A stretch of DNA of 64,000 nucleotides, from NCBI GenBank assembly GCA_051294375.1, contig CM119270.1:16861904-16925903 (forward strand), written 5' to 3'. The position numbers and the translations under genes were made by a program. Positions 13,068-26,100 of this stretch are shown piece by piece. Position 1 is the stretch's first letter, and the number at the start of each line of letters is the position of its first letter. The notes beneath the pieces were generated by a model. The model was not told the DNA's origin. It made no database searches and worked only from the letters and a program-made list of their open reading frames with translations. This DNA is from Paraspadella gotoi. Its lineage: Eukaryota > Chaetognatha.

Positions 13068-15000
13068 TTGCAAATGAGAGACGAGATCAAAACGTGGAAA
13101 TCATTTCTGATGAGTGGGAGAGGAGTTAGATGAGTGAAGGACAGGGAGTATGGGGAGGTAGAAGAGGGCAGGTGAGGAGGAGCAGTGAGTGAGGAGGAGA
13201 GGAGAAACGATGGGAAAAAAAATGTTTAGATGACCGAAAGAGGAGGAGGAGACAAAAGGAGGATCGATTAGAGGAAGGAAATGGATAAGAAAACAGAATG
13301 ATGAAGGAAGGAAGGATGGCTGAGAAAATGCGAAATAATAATACAAGCACAGCGAAGTGACAGAAAATGTTTAAAAAAAAAATAATTGATCAATACTATA
13401 TACGAATTTAAAGCCAATTAACATTTGACAGGCTTTAAACCGAAGTATCATAAAGAATTAAAAAAAATAGCTTTATTTTTGTTTTTGTCAATGAAAGATT
13501 AACATGATTGCCGAAAAAACGTTATAGTCCTGATCTCGGCCTTAAATTACCTTATGACATATGACACATGACATTGACTATTGACATAGTCTTATGTCAT
13601 GTTAGAGACTAAAGTTTAGAAGTTCCGCCAGTTGACGATTCGAAAAGCATCCCGATGAATCCCGGTCGAATCGTCGATGGTCGGTCGTCTATTCGTCGGA
13701 TTTCTGTCGATCGTCACGCACCTCCGATCCGCGGCGCGAAGAGATAGAAAAAAAAAAACAAAAGACGTCTCCTGACGTTCATCTCTCGATCTTTCGATTT
13801 GGGAAATTTTTCGATCTTTTGGACTCTCGGATCGCCCTGTGGGAATCCCGCCACACATAATTCTCTCGAGAAACCAGAGGAAATATTCCTGTAGAGAGCG
13901 ACTCGCCGAGAGAGCGACTCGCCGCGAGAGCGTACTCGCCGCGCGGCGAGAGCGACTCGCCGCGTGAATGTGCGACTCGCCGCGAGAGCGACTCGCCGCG
14001 TGACCGTGCGGATTTCCCCCGGGAGACACCCAGCTTTTTTTTTTTTTTTTCGGATTTGTTAGGATTTTTGACATTCGGTCTCGCGATCGGCAGTTTTCTC
14101 TCTTACTACAGGGGAGTGTGATATCTCTAGGAGCCTGGTGTCCGTTTGCAAATTATACCCACGGGCCACCGGGCGGTCGCCAGCTGGTCGTGTAATTGAT
14201 TGTCAAAGGAAGTACATTGTATTGAAATTCTATTGTTTTTTGCGCTGAATTTTGAATAAAAAAAATAAGTTGTCGCTTTTCAAACGTCTCGACGTCCGAT
14301 CCCCAGCGAGAAACTTCCGATATAGAAAGAAAAACATCTACCTTTTGCTTACATCAGATCTATGACTGAGTCTCGTGAGAGACGGATACTTTCCACACAT
14401 AGAGGATCCTGAGTGATCCGTTATTCATTCTTTTGTCGACTATTCCCGTTCGCTTCGAACGTCGTCCGTCGTCGTCCTCTCGTCTCGTCCGTAGCGTCGC
14501 TTTTCTTCCGCGTTGATCAAAATAGAAGAGAATGTGAATTGTTGAGAAGATGACATGCTAGAGAGTTAATCTCTTCCTTTTCTTGCTCTGTTCTTCTCTT
14601 TTTTTCTCGACTGCGGGTATTTTTACTCGTCTAATCCTTGCATCCCTTCTATTCTGGCCCGTCAATATGAAGAAGATAAAAGAAGAATTAGATCATACAT
14701 CTACATGTACAACAAAATATGCAAAGTGTGATAACAACAACAACATAAAAGTAGCAGAGATAACCAACAACAACTAACAGTGACAAAAGCAACAAAAGAA
14801 TAACAATAACCGACGGTATCAACATAAGTTCTGATGTCTGACAAGTCGAGGGTACATTCTAAAAATGACAGGGAAAATATTAAGTCCGTATATTCGCGAC
14901 TCCTTATCCGTAATCAGTCGGGCGAAATTCTGTCCCTCACCCTCGTCATTCCTTGTCACTTCCTTTGTCTACTCCCCCTCGTCACTCCCGCCCCGCCCCC
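13068..15000. repeat. Left arm of large inverted duplication
   Basis: Read in reverse complement, this matches 18,139-19,933. Examples are 'ttgcaaatgagagacgag' at 13,068 against the complementary run ending at 19,933, and 'actcccgccccgcccc' near 14,985 against the start of the right arm. The arms differ by many small substitutions and indels. It contains a 15-bp GC-rich minisatellite and a GACATATGACA-type repeat. No gene is recognisable; frames on both strands break between arms. Confidence 0.8.
13891..14015. repeat. GC-rich minisatellite, about 15-bp unit
   Basis: Units close to GAGAGCGACTCGCCGC are repeated about seven to eight times. The reverse-complementary array is in the other arm at 18,955-19,058. 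The unit is rich in CpG, unlike the AT-rich surroundings. Confidence 0.85.
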
Positions 15001-15196
15001 GTCCGTCACTACCACGTTACGATCAATTTTTAACCATTCCCATTTTCTTCCTTTTACGAGGTTGCGTCGCCACATCTTTGATGCAACTTCACCTCGATCG
15101 GATCTCACCTTTTTGTTGCTTGGTGTGTCATTGCCGGCTCTCAAAACAATGTTGCCTCCCTGCCCTGGGTCTGCCTCGTCATTCTCTCCCTCTGCT

Positions 15197-15273
<77 letters not shown>

Positions 15274-18138
15274 TGCTCTAATACTAACCTCTCTCTCTTT
15301 TCTCAGGTGCTACCATACAATAAACTATATAAAAATGTAAAACTAAAGTAAAAAAAGTTATAACGAATCTCTTCCAAACATTTTAAAACATTCCTTAAAA
15401 AAAAATGACGTCAAACGAGATTTCGGGGAAAAATAAGTAAATTATAAAAACGAAGAGGAGGAAGAGGAGGAAGAGGAAGAGGATTAAAAAGAAAAGAAGA
15501 TTGCGAGGAGGAGGAAGAGGAGGAGGAGGAGGAGGAAGAAGACCCCGGGATGAGCCCCTGGGAGATCATCGCAGTTGGGGTTGGGAAAAAATCTGGATTC
15601 CCGAGAACTCACCTTTTTTTTTCCGAAACGCCAACGCTAATTAAGGAACACACTTTTTTTCTCTTTTTACTGTGGGAATTCTTTTTTTTTTTTTAAGGAA
15701 GAGTCAGAAATGTCGACATTTGTTATTTTCAGCTAATGATTCATGAATCTTTGGGTAGAGGATTGAACGAACGAATGAACTATGAATGATTGATTAATGA
15801 ATGATTTTTTTCTGTTTCGTTTATTTGAAATGGAAAGTAGTTTTTAGTCTCTTTTGGCTTTTTTTTTAAATCAGTATATTTTTTTAATGTTAATATCGCG
15901 ATATGACACTTTAAACAATTAGCCATTGCACAGTATAATTAAATCCACATGTACGTAAACCCGCGTGGCTCAGAATCGAATCCGTTACGCAAAATCGCAA
16001 GATCGCAAGATCGTAAGAATCCCCGGGACATCAGAAGGCGTTTCGCTATTGTTCTCCTCGTCGTAAGGCCAGAAAATTGTACCCTCTCATTCTCTCTCTC
16101 TCTCTCTCTCTGTCTTTCGTCGTAACGCGATAATTGTAGCGTCTCTGTCTCCGTCGCGCTTTTTTCACCGCCTCTCCCCACTCGATCCGCGCCAATCCCT
16201 TCATTGCCTCCGATCGCCAAAAAAAAAGATAATTTGCTTTTGCGATCGAAAAAAAAATAATCAATTGTGCGTCGCGTCGGACGGAAAATAAATCTCGCGA
16301 CGCCGAAGGTGACGTCACGCGCGTCACGGACTTCGTGACGGGGCGCCCGTCGTAACGGGATTCTCGCGCCGGCGAAACGATTCTAGGGAAATTGTAATTT
16401 AAGGAGAATAATAGTGAGTTGTTGTTGGATGCGTCCTACTAAATAAAAAAATGACAAATATATTGATGATAATATTAATAATAATAATTATTAATGAATA
16501 ATGAAGAGAATTATAATTAATAGAAACTACATTGGTTTTAATTCTGATATCAAATTTAATCAAATATTTTAGCGTTGTGAAATCTGGAAATTTATAAAGA
16601 AAAGTAAAAAAAAACTTAAAAGAGTTTTAAATTAAACCATTTGAAGACTTATTAATATCATTACCTTAAAGACTAAAAAAACTATTTCTAGGGAGATGTT
16701 ATATTTACAAGAAGTAATATTTCTTGCAAATAAGGTAAGATCCTCGACAAAATTTGTCGCCACCCGAAGTTAATCGCAAAAAGAATGAAGCGCAACAAAG
16801 CAGACGCGTGGCCTATTCAACAACAAATATACTATTATGAAAAACAAGTTTTCCGTCATATCGGATCAGTGATATTTATTACTGTTTTAAGGTAACATTA
16901 TAAGGCGTTTTATATTTCTCGTGTTTTTAAATGAAACTATCATGTTTTAAAACTGAGGTGAGAGGCAAAAAAGACTTACCAATTTTACCCGTTTTCTCTT
17001 AACCGAACTTTGACGTCTCATAGTCTTGATCCTGACCGACAGGGGCGAGAGAAAAAAGGTAAGGCAAATTAGGTCGCTTAAATACTAGTTTTTTTTAGAA
17101 CTTATGCTGATCGTCGTTGTCGTCATCGATGCTCCTCTTCCTCTTCCTCTTCCTCTTCCTCGTCGTCGTCGTCGTCGTCATCGTTGACGCCATCTCCTGG
17201 GCGTCCCGTCTCCGACACTTAAGATTTCGATCCAGAGAAACTTTGACAAGAATTGTCACGATTGCTCAATATTACAATAAGAATCTTGTAGTCATACCAG
17301 TTGATTAAAAAGTGTCGATAGAAGCCGTAAAAAAAATCTTTAAAAGCTTTTACTTTCTAGTAATTGATGATATTAGGATCCTATAGCAAATTTATTTTTA
17401 CGTTTTAGCTCGAGTCAATATTTTATTAAAATATATATTGTAATATAAAATTGTAAATTAAGATGCATATTTATTTTTGTACTAGAATCAATTTTTTTTG
17501 GCAACTTTTTTCGCCAATACTCCGAGAGACTCCGCCACGCGGGAGACGCCACGATAACGCGGCGCGTCGTCCCGACGGGTGGCGTAGCGCCAACGAGCGG
17601 CGTCACCACAGCAGGTGGCGCTAAGCCAACGTCTTTCGCCTAGAAAAAAAAAAGAAATTCCAGGGCGAAAAAAGAAAAAAAAGATGATCGTTGCGGAAAC
17701 ANNNNNNNNNNNNNNNNNNNNNNNNNNNNNNNNNNNNNNNNNNNNNNNNNNNNNNNNNNNNNNNNNNNNNNNNNNNNNNNNNNNNNNNNNNNNNNNNNNN
17801 NNNNNNNNNNNNNNNNNNNNNNNNNNNNNNNNNNNNNNNNNNNNNNNNNNNNNNNNNNNNNNNNNNNNNNNNNNNNNNNNNNNNNNNNNNNNNNNNNNNN
17901 NNNNNNNNNNNNNNNNNNNNNNNNNNNNNNNNNNNNNNNNNNNNNNNNNNNNNNNNNNNNNNNNNNNNNNNNNNNNNNNNNNNNNNNNNNNNNNNNNNNN
18001 NNNNNNNNNNNNNNNNNNNNNNNNNNNNNNNNNNNNNNNNNNNNNNNNNNNNNNNNNNNNNNNNNNNNNNNNNNNNNNNNNNNNNNNNNNNNNNNNNNNN
18101 NNNNNNNNNNNNNNNNNNNNNNNNNNNNNNNNNNNNNN
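15001..18138. other. Spacer between the inverted arms
   Basis: Holds a CT tract (15,185-15,300), purine-rich GAGGAA runs (15,460-15,540), a CpG-rich island with one TGACGTCA (16,260-16,380), an AT-rich stretch (16,400-17,000), a CTCTTC/GTC tract (17,140-17,180), a GC-rich patch (17,515-17,640) and a 437-base gap (17,702-18,138). I see no coding exon or RNA gene. Part of the right arm is probably hidden in the gap. Confidence 0.5.
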
Positions 18139-18564
18139 GGGGGCGGGGCGGGAGTGACAAGGGGGAGTGACAAGGAGTGACAGGAATGACGAGGGTGAGG
18201 GACAGAATTCCGACTGATGTACGGATAAGAGTCGGATATACGGACTTAATTTTTCCTGTCATTTTTAGAATGTACCCTCGACTTGTCACCGAACTTATGT
18301 TGATCCGTCGGTTATTGTTATTTTTTGTTGCTTTTGTCACTGTTGTTGTTGTTGTTATCTTTGCTCTTTTTGTTGTTGTTGTTATCTTTGCTATTTTTGT
18401 TGTTGTTGTTGTTTCTTTATCTTCTTTGACGGCGGAAGAAGGGATCAAGGATTAGAGAGTAAATCCCGAGTCGAAAAAAAAGAGAAGAAAGAGAAGAAAA
18501 GGAAGGATTAACTCTTAGCTTCTCTTCTTCACTTCTCTTCTCTTCTTTTTTCAACGCGGAAGAA

Positions 18565-18600
<36 letters not shown>

Positions 18601-19933
18601 TTCGAACGGAATATGTCAAAGATGAATAACTCACTCAGGATCTCGAATGAGAAGTGAGTTTTTCTTTCTATTTCGAAGTTTCTCGCTGGGGAATCGACGT
18701 CGACGACTTTGAAAAGCGACAACTTATTTTTTTTCTTCAAAATTCAGCGAAACAATAGATTCAATACAATGTATTCCCTTTGACAATCAATTTACACGAC
18801 CGCGGCGACCGCCCGGTGGCCCGTGTAAATGCAACGGACCAGGCTCCTAGAGATATCACCCTGTAGTAGAGAGAAACCTGCCGATCGCGACCGAATAGTC
18901 AAAAATCCTAACAAATCCGAAAAAAACAAGCTGGTGTCTCCCGGGGGAAATCGCACTCGCGGCGAGTCGCTCTCGCGGCGAGTCGCACTCGCGGCGAGTC
19001 GCTCTCGCGGCGAGTCGCTCTCGCGGCGAGTCGCTCTCTCGGCGAGTCGCTCTCTAGGAATTTCCTTGGTTTCGATTATGTGTGGCGGATTCCCCGGGCG
19101 ATCCGAGATCCAAAGATCGAAAATTTCCCATCGAAGATCGAGAGATGACGTCAGGAGACGTCTTTTGTTTTTTTTTCTATCTTCGGCGCCGCGGATCGAG
19201 AGGGCGTGACGATCGACGATCGACGATAGACGACCGACCATCGACGATCGACGGGATCTCGGGGATTGCTTTTCGATCGTCACTGGCGACTTCTAACTTT
19301 AGTCTCTAACATGACATAGACTATGTCATAGTCATATGTCATGTGTCATATGTCATAGTATTTAAGGCCGGAGATCAGGACTAACGTTTTTCGGCATCTG
19401 TTAATTTCATTGACAAACTTTTTTTTTAATCTTTATGATCTTCGTTTAGCCTGTCAAATGTTTATCTTTAAATCTAGTATTGATATTTTTTTTACTTTTC
19501 TGTCACTCTTTGTATTTATTTCCCTTTTCTCGCATCCTTCCTTCCTTTCTTTTCTCTTTTCTTTCCTTTCTTCCTCTATCTCCTTTCTCTCCTCTTCGTC
19601 ATCAAACTTTTTTCCCATCTTTCTCCTCCTCCTCCTCCTCCTCCTCCTCNNNNNNNNNNNNNNNNNNNNNNNNNNNNNNNNNNNNNNNNNNNNNNNNNNN
19701 NNNNNNNNNNNNNNNNNNNNNNNNNNNNNNNNNNNNNNNNNNNNNNNNNNNNNNNNNNNNNNNNNNNNNNNNNNNNNNNNNNNNNNNNNNNNNNNNNNNN
19801 NNNNNNNNNNNNNNNNNNNNNNNNNNNACCTGCCCTCTTCTACCTCCCCATACTCCCTGTCCTTCACTCATCTAACTCCTCTCCCACTCATCAGAAATGA
19901 TTTCCACGTTTTGATCTCGTCTCTCATTTGCAA
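18139..19933. repeat. Right arm of large inverted duplication
   Basis: Reverse-complement counterpart of 13,068-15,000, interrupted by the gap 19,650-19,827. It includes the complementary 15-bp minisatellite (18,955-19,058), an ACG run (18,568-18,600) and the CATATGTCA-type repeat near 19,315-19,360. Confidence 0.8.
18955..19058. repeat. GC-rich minisatellite, right-arm copy
   Basis: About seven tandem 15-base units near GCGGCGAGTCGCTCTC, the reverse complement of the array at 13,891-14,015. Confidence 0.85.
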
Positions 19934-21101
19934 TCGTCGTCGTTTTTGTCAAAAGTTGTTGTTGTGGTTTTCGGTGTTTTTTATATCATTGATGTTGTTT
20001 TCGTCTTTGACGTCGGCGGCGGCGATNNNNNNNNNNNNNNNNNNNNNNNNNNNNNNNNNNNNNNNNNNNNNNNNNNNNNNNNNNNNNNNNNNNNNNNNNN
20101 NNNNNNNNNNNNNNNNNNNNNNNNNNNNNNNNNNNNNNNNNNNNNNNNNNNNNNNNNNNNNNNNNNNNNNNNNNNNNNNNNNNNNNNNNNNNNNNNNNNN
20201 NNNNNNNNNNNNNNNNNNNNNNNNNNNNNNNNNNNNNNNNNNNNNNNNNNNNNNNNNNNNNNNNNNNNNNNNNNNNNNNNNNNNNNNNNNNNNNNNNNNN
20301 NNNNNNNNNNNNNNNNNNNNNNNNNNNNNNNNNNNNNNNNNNNNNNNNNNNNNNNNNNNNNNNNNNNNNNNNNNNNNNNNNNNNNNNNNNNNNNNNNNNN
20401 NNNNNNNNNNNNNNNNNNNNNNNNNNNNNNNNNNNNNNNNNNNNNNNNNNNNNNNNNNNNNNNNNNNNNNNNNNNNNNNNNNNNNNNNNNNNNNNNNNNN
20501 NNNNNNNNNNNNNNNNNNNNNNNNNNNNNNNNNNNNNNNNNNNNNNNNNNNNNNNNNNNNNNNNNNNNNNNNNNNNNNNNNNNNNNNNNNNNNNNNNNNN
20601 NNNNNNNNNNNNNNNNNNNNNNNNNNNNNNNNNNNNNNNNNNNNNNNNNNNNNNNNNNNNNNNNNNNNNNNNNNNNNNNNNNNNNNNNNNNNNNNNNNNN
20701 NNNNNNNNNNNNNNNNNNNNNNNNNNNNNNNNNNNNNNNNNNNNNNNNNNNNNNNNNNNNNNNNNNNNNNNNNNNNNNNNNNNNNNNNNNNNNNNNNNNN
20801 NNNNNNNNNNNNNNNNNNNNNNNNNNNNNNNNNNNNNNNNNNNNNNNNNNNNNNNNNNNNNNNNNNNNNNNNNNNNTTTTTACTGTCTTTACAAAAATTA
20901 CTATTATCTTTATAGTATCTTTATAATGAACATAAGTTGGGAACTAACAAAGGCGACTTTTTTCGCCAAGGAATTCGAAGAAGGAAATGATGCGCTCTCG
21001 TTGTCGTTGTCGTTGTCGTTGTTGTTGTTCTCTGTCAACGCGTCCGTCATTAAAAGGTTGAAGAATGAAGAGTCAATGGGATGAACCCATCGCGGATGTC
21101 G

Positions 21102-21133
<32 letters not shown>

Positions 21134-23173
21134 TCAAAAATTAACGAACCCAAACAAAACAAGAATTAAACTCTGACTTCGAGAGTGGAGAGTTTCATTT
21201 ATGAATTAAATTGACATTTAGGTAAGATCTGAAATAAATAAAAACTAATGTTGAATACAATCAATGTGCTTTACCCGTACGAGATTAAAAAAAACATTTT
21301 TAGATACGTAATTTACGTACATATGTACTATTGTATATCTTAGAAAATACTTTGGCCGTACTTTGTTTTCCTAAGTCAGGCGATAACGAAGAACTGCTTT
21401 ATTAAACATGTTGCGCACTCTAACGAAAAATCTTATCGTCAAGCAAAAACAAAATGACAATAACTGCTTCGCGTCTATGTAAAATCAACACATCAGGAAA
21501 AAGACAATTTATAAATTATTAACTGTGACTCAAGAGTCAAAGCTTAATATTTGATTCCATGTTTTAATACGACTACACGAATTGTTAATTAAAATTTTAT
21601 TATTTCTAATTTACACTCTGTAATGCTAGTTTTTAATTTCCAATTAACATTTTTTTACAACGTTTTTATAAAATAATCCAGACGCTCTGATATTAATTTA
21701 ATGTATATAAATTATATTCTAATATTAGTATATTATAATTATAGTTCGCTTACATTTACATTTAAATTTTAAGATAGGTTATGTTTGAGGACGACGACAA
21801 TAACGACGACGAACCCTCGCGTCCCTCTATCGGGCGACCGTGAGAAACAAAAAGCCTCTTCCTCCTCTCATGGCGTCTCGTTCGTCCGTATCTCATTCTC
21901 GACTATCTCAGTCCTTCCTTTCATTCTATCGTGCCGCATTTTCACAATTTTTCTAACAAAAAAAACAGTATCTCGAACGTTACAGTCCTCGACGGTTAGC
22001 AAGTAAATTGGTGGCTCGATTTTAAAAAAAAATTAAAAAATCAGTCGTGGTGGACAAAAGGCAAATCGAGAGCGGGTGATCGAATTACAACAGAGAAAAT
22101 AACAGTACGATTACAAATTTGCTATCGATAATTAACCCGACGATTTTCATCTTCGGACGGCGAGGCGATAAGTCGATGACCTCCCGCTCGTCTCGGGTCT
22201 CCAATTTTTTTTGGGCAAAGAGTCAATCCCGACTTTTCTCTCGTTGACCGATCGAAAAATCTCGCAGAAACAAAGATGTCCGAACAGAGAAACTATTTTT
22301 AGTCCAGGGGAAAAAAAGATGACGACGAGAACGACGATGACGAAGACGACAAGGCATCGACCCCGCTTGTGTTGCGATGCTGTAACGACGCTGCACAATG
22401 CTGCAGTCTCGATGGCTAATGCTGTAATGCTGCATCGTCTTTCTCGGGAAATCGTGTCGAGAATTTCTTTCGAGCCTTTCAACGTTTGTTTACATTAGTT
22501 AAAGCTCGGATAAAATCGATCAAAAGAAAATAGAGGAGGTTTTTTTTAATATCTTTTTTTTATTTTTTACTGAAAAGAGAGGAAAACCCCAAATTATTAT
22601 AATTATTTTCACGCAATATCTTTTCAATTCTTTTTTTTTCCTCACAGAGATGAATTTATTAATTGTTCGAGTCGTTTTTCATCTTTAACTTCGTCGTGTC
22701 TTCGTTATGTTAATTAAATATTATCACTCTCGTTACGTCCAATATTAAAATTTGAACGTAATAAACGTTGGACGCGTTAAACGAATCTCGTTCTATAAAC
22801 TGATAGACTGAATTCAATACTTGATTCAAATGTGCAAAAAGAATGTTTGTTTTATAAATTTTTATGACCGATATATATATATATGAAAGTCAAATTAACA
22901 TCACCGAAATCTATGCAAAAACAAAACTAAATTCGTCTCATTATCTCGACCATATTTCCCCACTTTGCCCAGTTGCGCCCAGAGACCTTTTCTTACTTAC
23001 CCTAGTTTTCTTATCCCCCCACGCCCATAGTCCTTTCTTGCCTTCGCTCTTAGCCTGTCCCTTACTCTCGCCCTTACCCTAAACTAAAAACGCAAAATGC
23101 GGCGTGAAGTGAAACCGACGAAACTTTTTTGTTTCCGCTTCCAAAAATAGAATCTCGCTTTTCTCCAAAAAGG
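19934..23173. other. Intergenic region upstream of TDG
   Basis: Contains an 850-base gap (20,027-20,876), GTTGTC and GTC runs (21,000-21,135), and AT-rich DNA. Open frames near 21,785-22,006 and 22,147-22,482 resemble nothing I know and look like chance frames. TDG promoter or 5'-UTR exons may lie here but cannot be pinpointed. Confidence 0.5.
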
Positions 23174-26100
23174 ATGACTGAAGTCGAATGCAAAGTGGAA
23201 AAGGTGAAAACCTACTTTTCTTTCTTTCTTTTTTCCTTTTTTATTATTTTGTTTATTTTTAAATTGTTGTTTGTTTAATTACAGACGCAGGATGAACCAG
23301 AACTGCCGACTTCGATGCAGGTTCGTTTTTGAGTACTGACGAGTATTAACAATGTAATTACAATTCAAACAAAATGCAAAAAATATACACACCCATTATC
23401 ATTTTTAAATATTAGGCCTTCATCAAAGAGGAGCCGATCGGGGAACTGGATCAAAAACCGGTGCCCGCTGAACAACAACAACAACAACAACAATCACAAC
23501 CCCCGCCGCAACAACAACAACAAAAATCAGAACAACATAAGATATCCTTCATCAATGGCCAGTCGAATACAGTTTCGAGGTACAACAACAACAACAATTA
23601 CACGATTTTTTTTTTGTCGGATTGATTTTTTTTGTGCTTATAAATCTTTATGGCCTCTCGGTCCCCTCAGCCTTTATATGGCCTCTAACTTCCTTGAGCC
23701 AGAAATACTGAACAAAAAATTATCTACGCAGCCTCGATTTTTAAATATATAACATTAGTCTATAAACGAAGTGTTAATTTCTATTTTCCCTTTTTGTTCC
23801 CAAGTTCTCCCGGTTTCATCAAAAGCGACCTCATCGGTGACGAACAGAATCAAACTCAACTCGTTTCTCCGCAAAGTAAGAAAATATATTTATTTGTATT
23901 TATTTTTATTTATTTTTATTTATTTTTATTTATTTACCCGTTTTCGAAATCAATTATTTCTAGAAGCTACGCAGGATATTTACACTTGCAGTCCCAAAAG
24001 GTTTGTGATTAAATTCTTAGTAAAATATCTTCTTTATCTCATCCCTCCGTCTCTCTTCGTCTCTCTTGCGTCTCTTGATCCGCCGGCCAGTCCCCATGAG
24101 GAGTAGCCCTCTCTTGTTCGGCACCTTTCTCTCTCTCTCTTCTCTTCTACAGATGTGCCTTGGATAACAAGGCATCATCTATCAACGTTCAGGTAATATT
24201 TTCCCCCAATTGTGACAGAATAGAGATCATGAATATTATCAGCGATAAATGATAGATCGTCACTGATAACATTTCCCATTTTGGCGAACCAAATCAGGCG
24301 ATTAACTCCACCGAGGCTTCGAACTCACCCTCCACCATCCCCTGCACCTCCTCCACCTCCTTGACTGCATCCTCCCCGATCGCATCTTCCGTCACGGGTT
24401 CTTCGTTCGCACGAAATGCGGTCAGCGCCGTCTCCGTCGCCTCTTCGTCCTTCGCGACGAACTCGGCGACGACCAACTCCTCAACGGCGAACTCTCTTCC
24501 GGCGAACTCCTTCGCGCCGAATTCTCTCACGGCGAACAACTTTGCGGCGAACTCTTTCGCGACGAACTCGTTCGCCGAGAGTTCGCCCAATTCGCCGTAC
24601 AAACAGAAGAAACCACCGGACGATAGTGAGTTTGAAAGATTGGCGGAGATGGATTATTATTTTAAATTTAATTTAATTTAGATTAGAATAGATGTTGCGG
24701 ATCCGACTGACGATAGTAAGTTGAGATTTGCGAGTGGAATAATCGAAAAATATTTCCGGTTGATTAGATTAGATTAGTCTACTTGACTAGATTAAACTGA
24801 ATTCGATGTGGTAAGTTCAGGTCTGATTATATCATATTGTATTTGAAAACCATCGAGTCATAAGTCTTGAATAATCTTATCTTAAAACATTCTCATAAAT
24901 TCCGAAAATTGCGTCAAAGTCCAGAAACGTAATGATTAACCGGGACTTGTCATCAGGTTTGACGAAGAAGACGTCGCCAGCGAAACGACGTCCGGTCGAC
25001 CGATTTAACGGGACGCCCGTTGAGGAGATTCTCCAGGTGAGTGGCAAAATTGTGTGGCAAGGCGTGTGGCAACCTGTTTGACAATTCCTAGAGTTGATAA
25101 CATAAATTTGTTTTTAGAAATTAATTTCGTTCTTATATTATTTAGATAATTCGTGAAAGCAAATTTAAATTTGTCCGACAGTCAGAAATCGCTACCTGTC
25201 GCTAAATTCCAACCAATCAACGATCTATTCCCATTCCCAGCGCTCGCTTCCCGATTACCTGGAGCCGGGTCTCGACATCGTCTTCATCGGGATCAACCCC
25301 GGACTCATCGCCGCCTACAAGCAGCACTACTACGCCGGACCGGGGAACCACTTCTGGAAATGCCTCTTCCTTTCGGGTAAGTGAAAAGGGGGTAGGTGAG
25401 GTTTGATGTCGTTTTAAACTCAATCACTGAATCACCAAATCTTCTCGCTCAACTTTGAAACGAACATCCATCATCTCCCTTTCGACAAACATTCATCTAA
25501 AAAAACAACACAAAAACAAACACGAAAACAAAAACTAAAACAATAACGAAAACAACAACGAAAAGGTTTGATCGAAGAAGCGTTCAAACCTGAAGACGAT
25601 CACAAACTCCCTTCCTTGGGAATCGGATTTTCCGACATCGTGAAGCGATGCACCGCGAGTCTCTCCGATTTGTCGCGGGCTGAGATTAAAGCAGGTCGGA
25701 ACTCTCAAGAATCAGGACTGCCGACGCCATTTTGTTTTTTTTTGGCGCTGCGTCAAACGACCGTTCCTTTTACTTGGTCGTCGCGCCAACTCCTTATTCA
25801 CTACTTTCGTGTCTCAACACCAGAGATTAAACGTGAGTCGATTGAATGGCCGCATGCCCCCCTGTTGATATATGTGATTTTCATATATCAACTAGAATAA
25901 AAACATTCCGTTTCGGGCGAGGGGGATCAGGAGTTCCGTGGTTTTCACGCTCTTTTTTTCTGTCAACCATGTTAATTCCCGCCAGAAGACCGAATTAAAT
26001 ATTAAATAATGGTTAGATTTCGAAAGCGGGGCGTCGTTGGAACCCCGTGTCGGTGGAGACCACTCGAAAAATTCGGTTTCATTCATTGATCATGGTACGA

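Noticed and set aside
13616-14074. 152-codon minus-strand frame in the left inverted arm
   Set aside because: The matching frame in the right arm is broken by shifts and consists largely of the 15-bp repeat, so there is no sign of coding constraint.
17510-17640. GC-rich patch considered as a tRNA or SINE head
   Set aside because: I could not fit a cloverleaf or the internal A and B box promoter pair.
13891-19058. Regular short repeats resembling a CRISPR array
   Set aside because: Units are contiguous 15-mers without unique spacers, and the DNA is clearly animal.
22147-22482. 111-codon minus-strand frame upstream of TDG
   Set aside because: No recognisable domain, and an overlapping plus-strand frame of similar length suggests chance.
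25920-25975. Possible TDG exon after 'gatcaggagttccg' with an EFRG-like start
   Set aside because: The match ends after four residues and the frame does not continue into the expected conserved segment.
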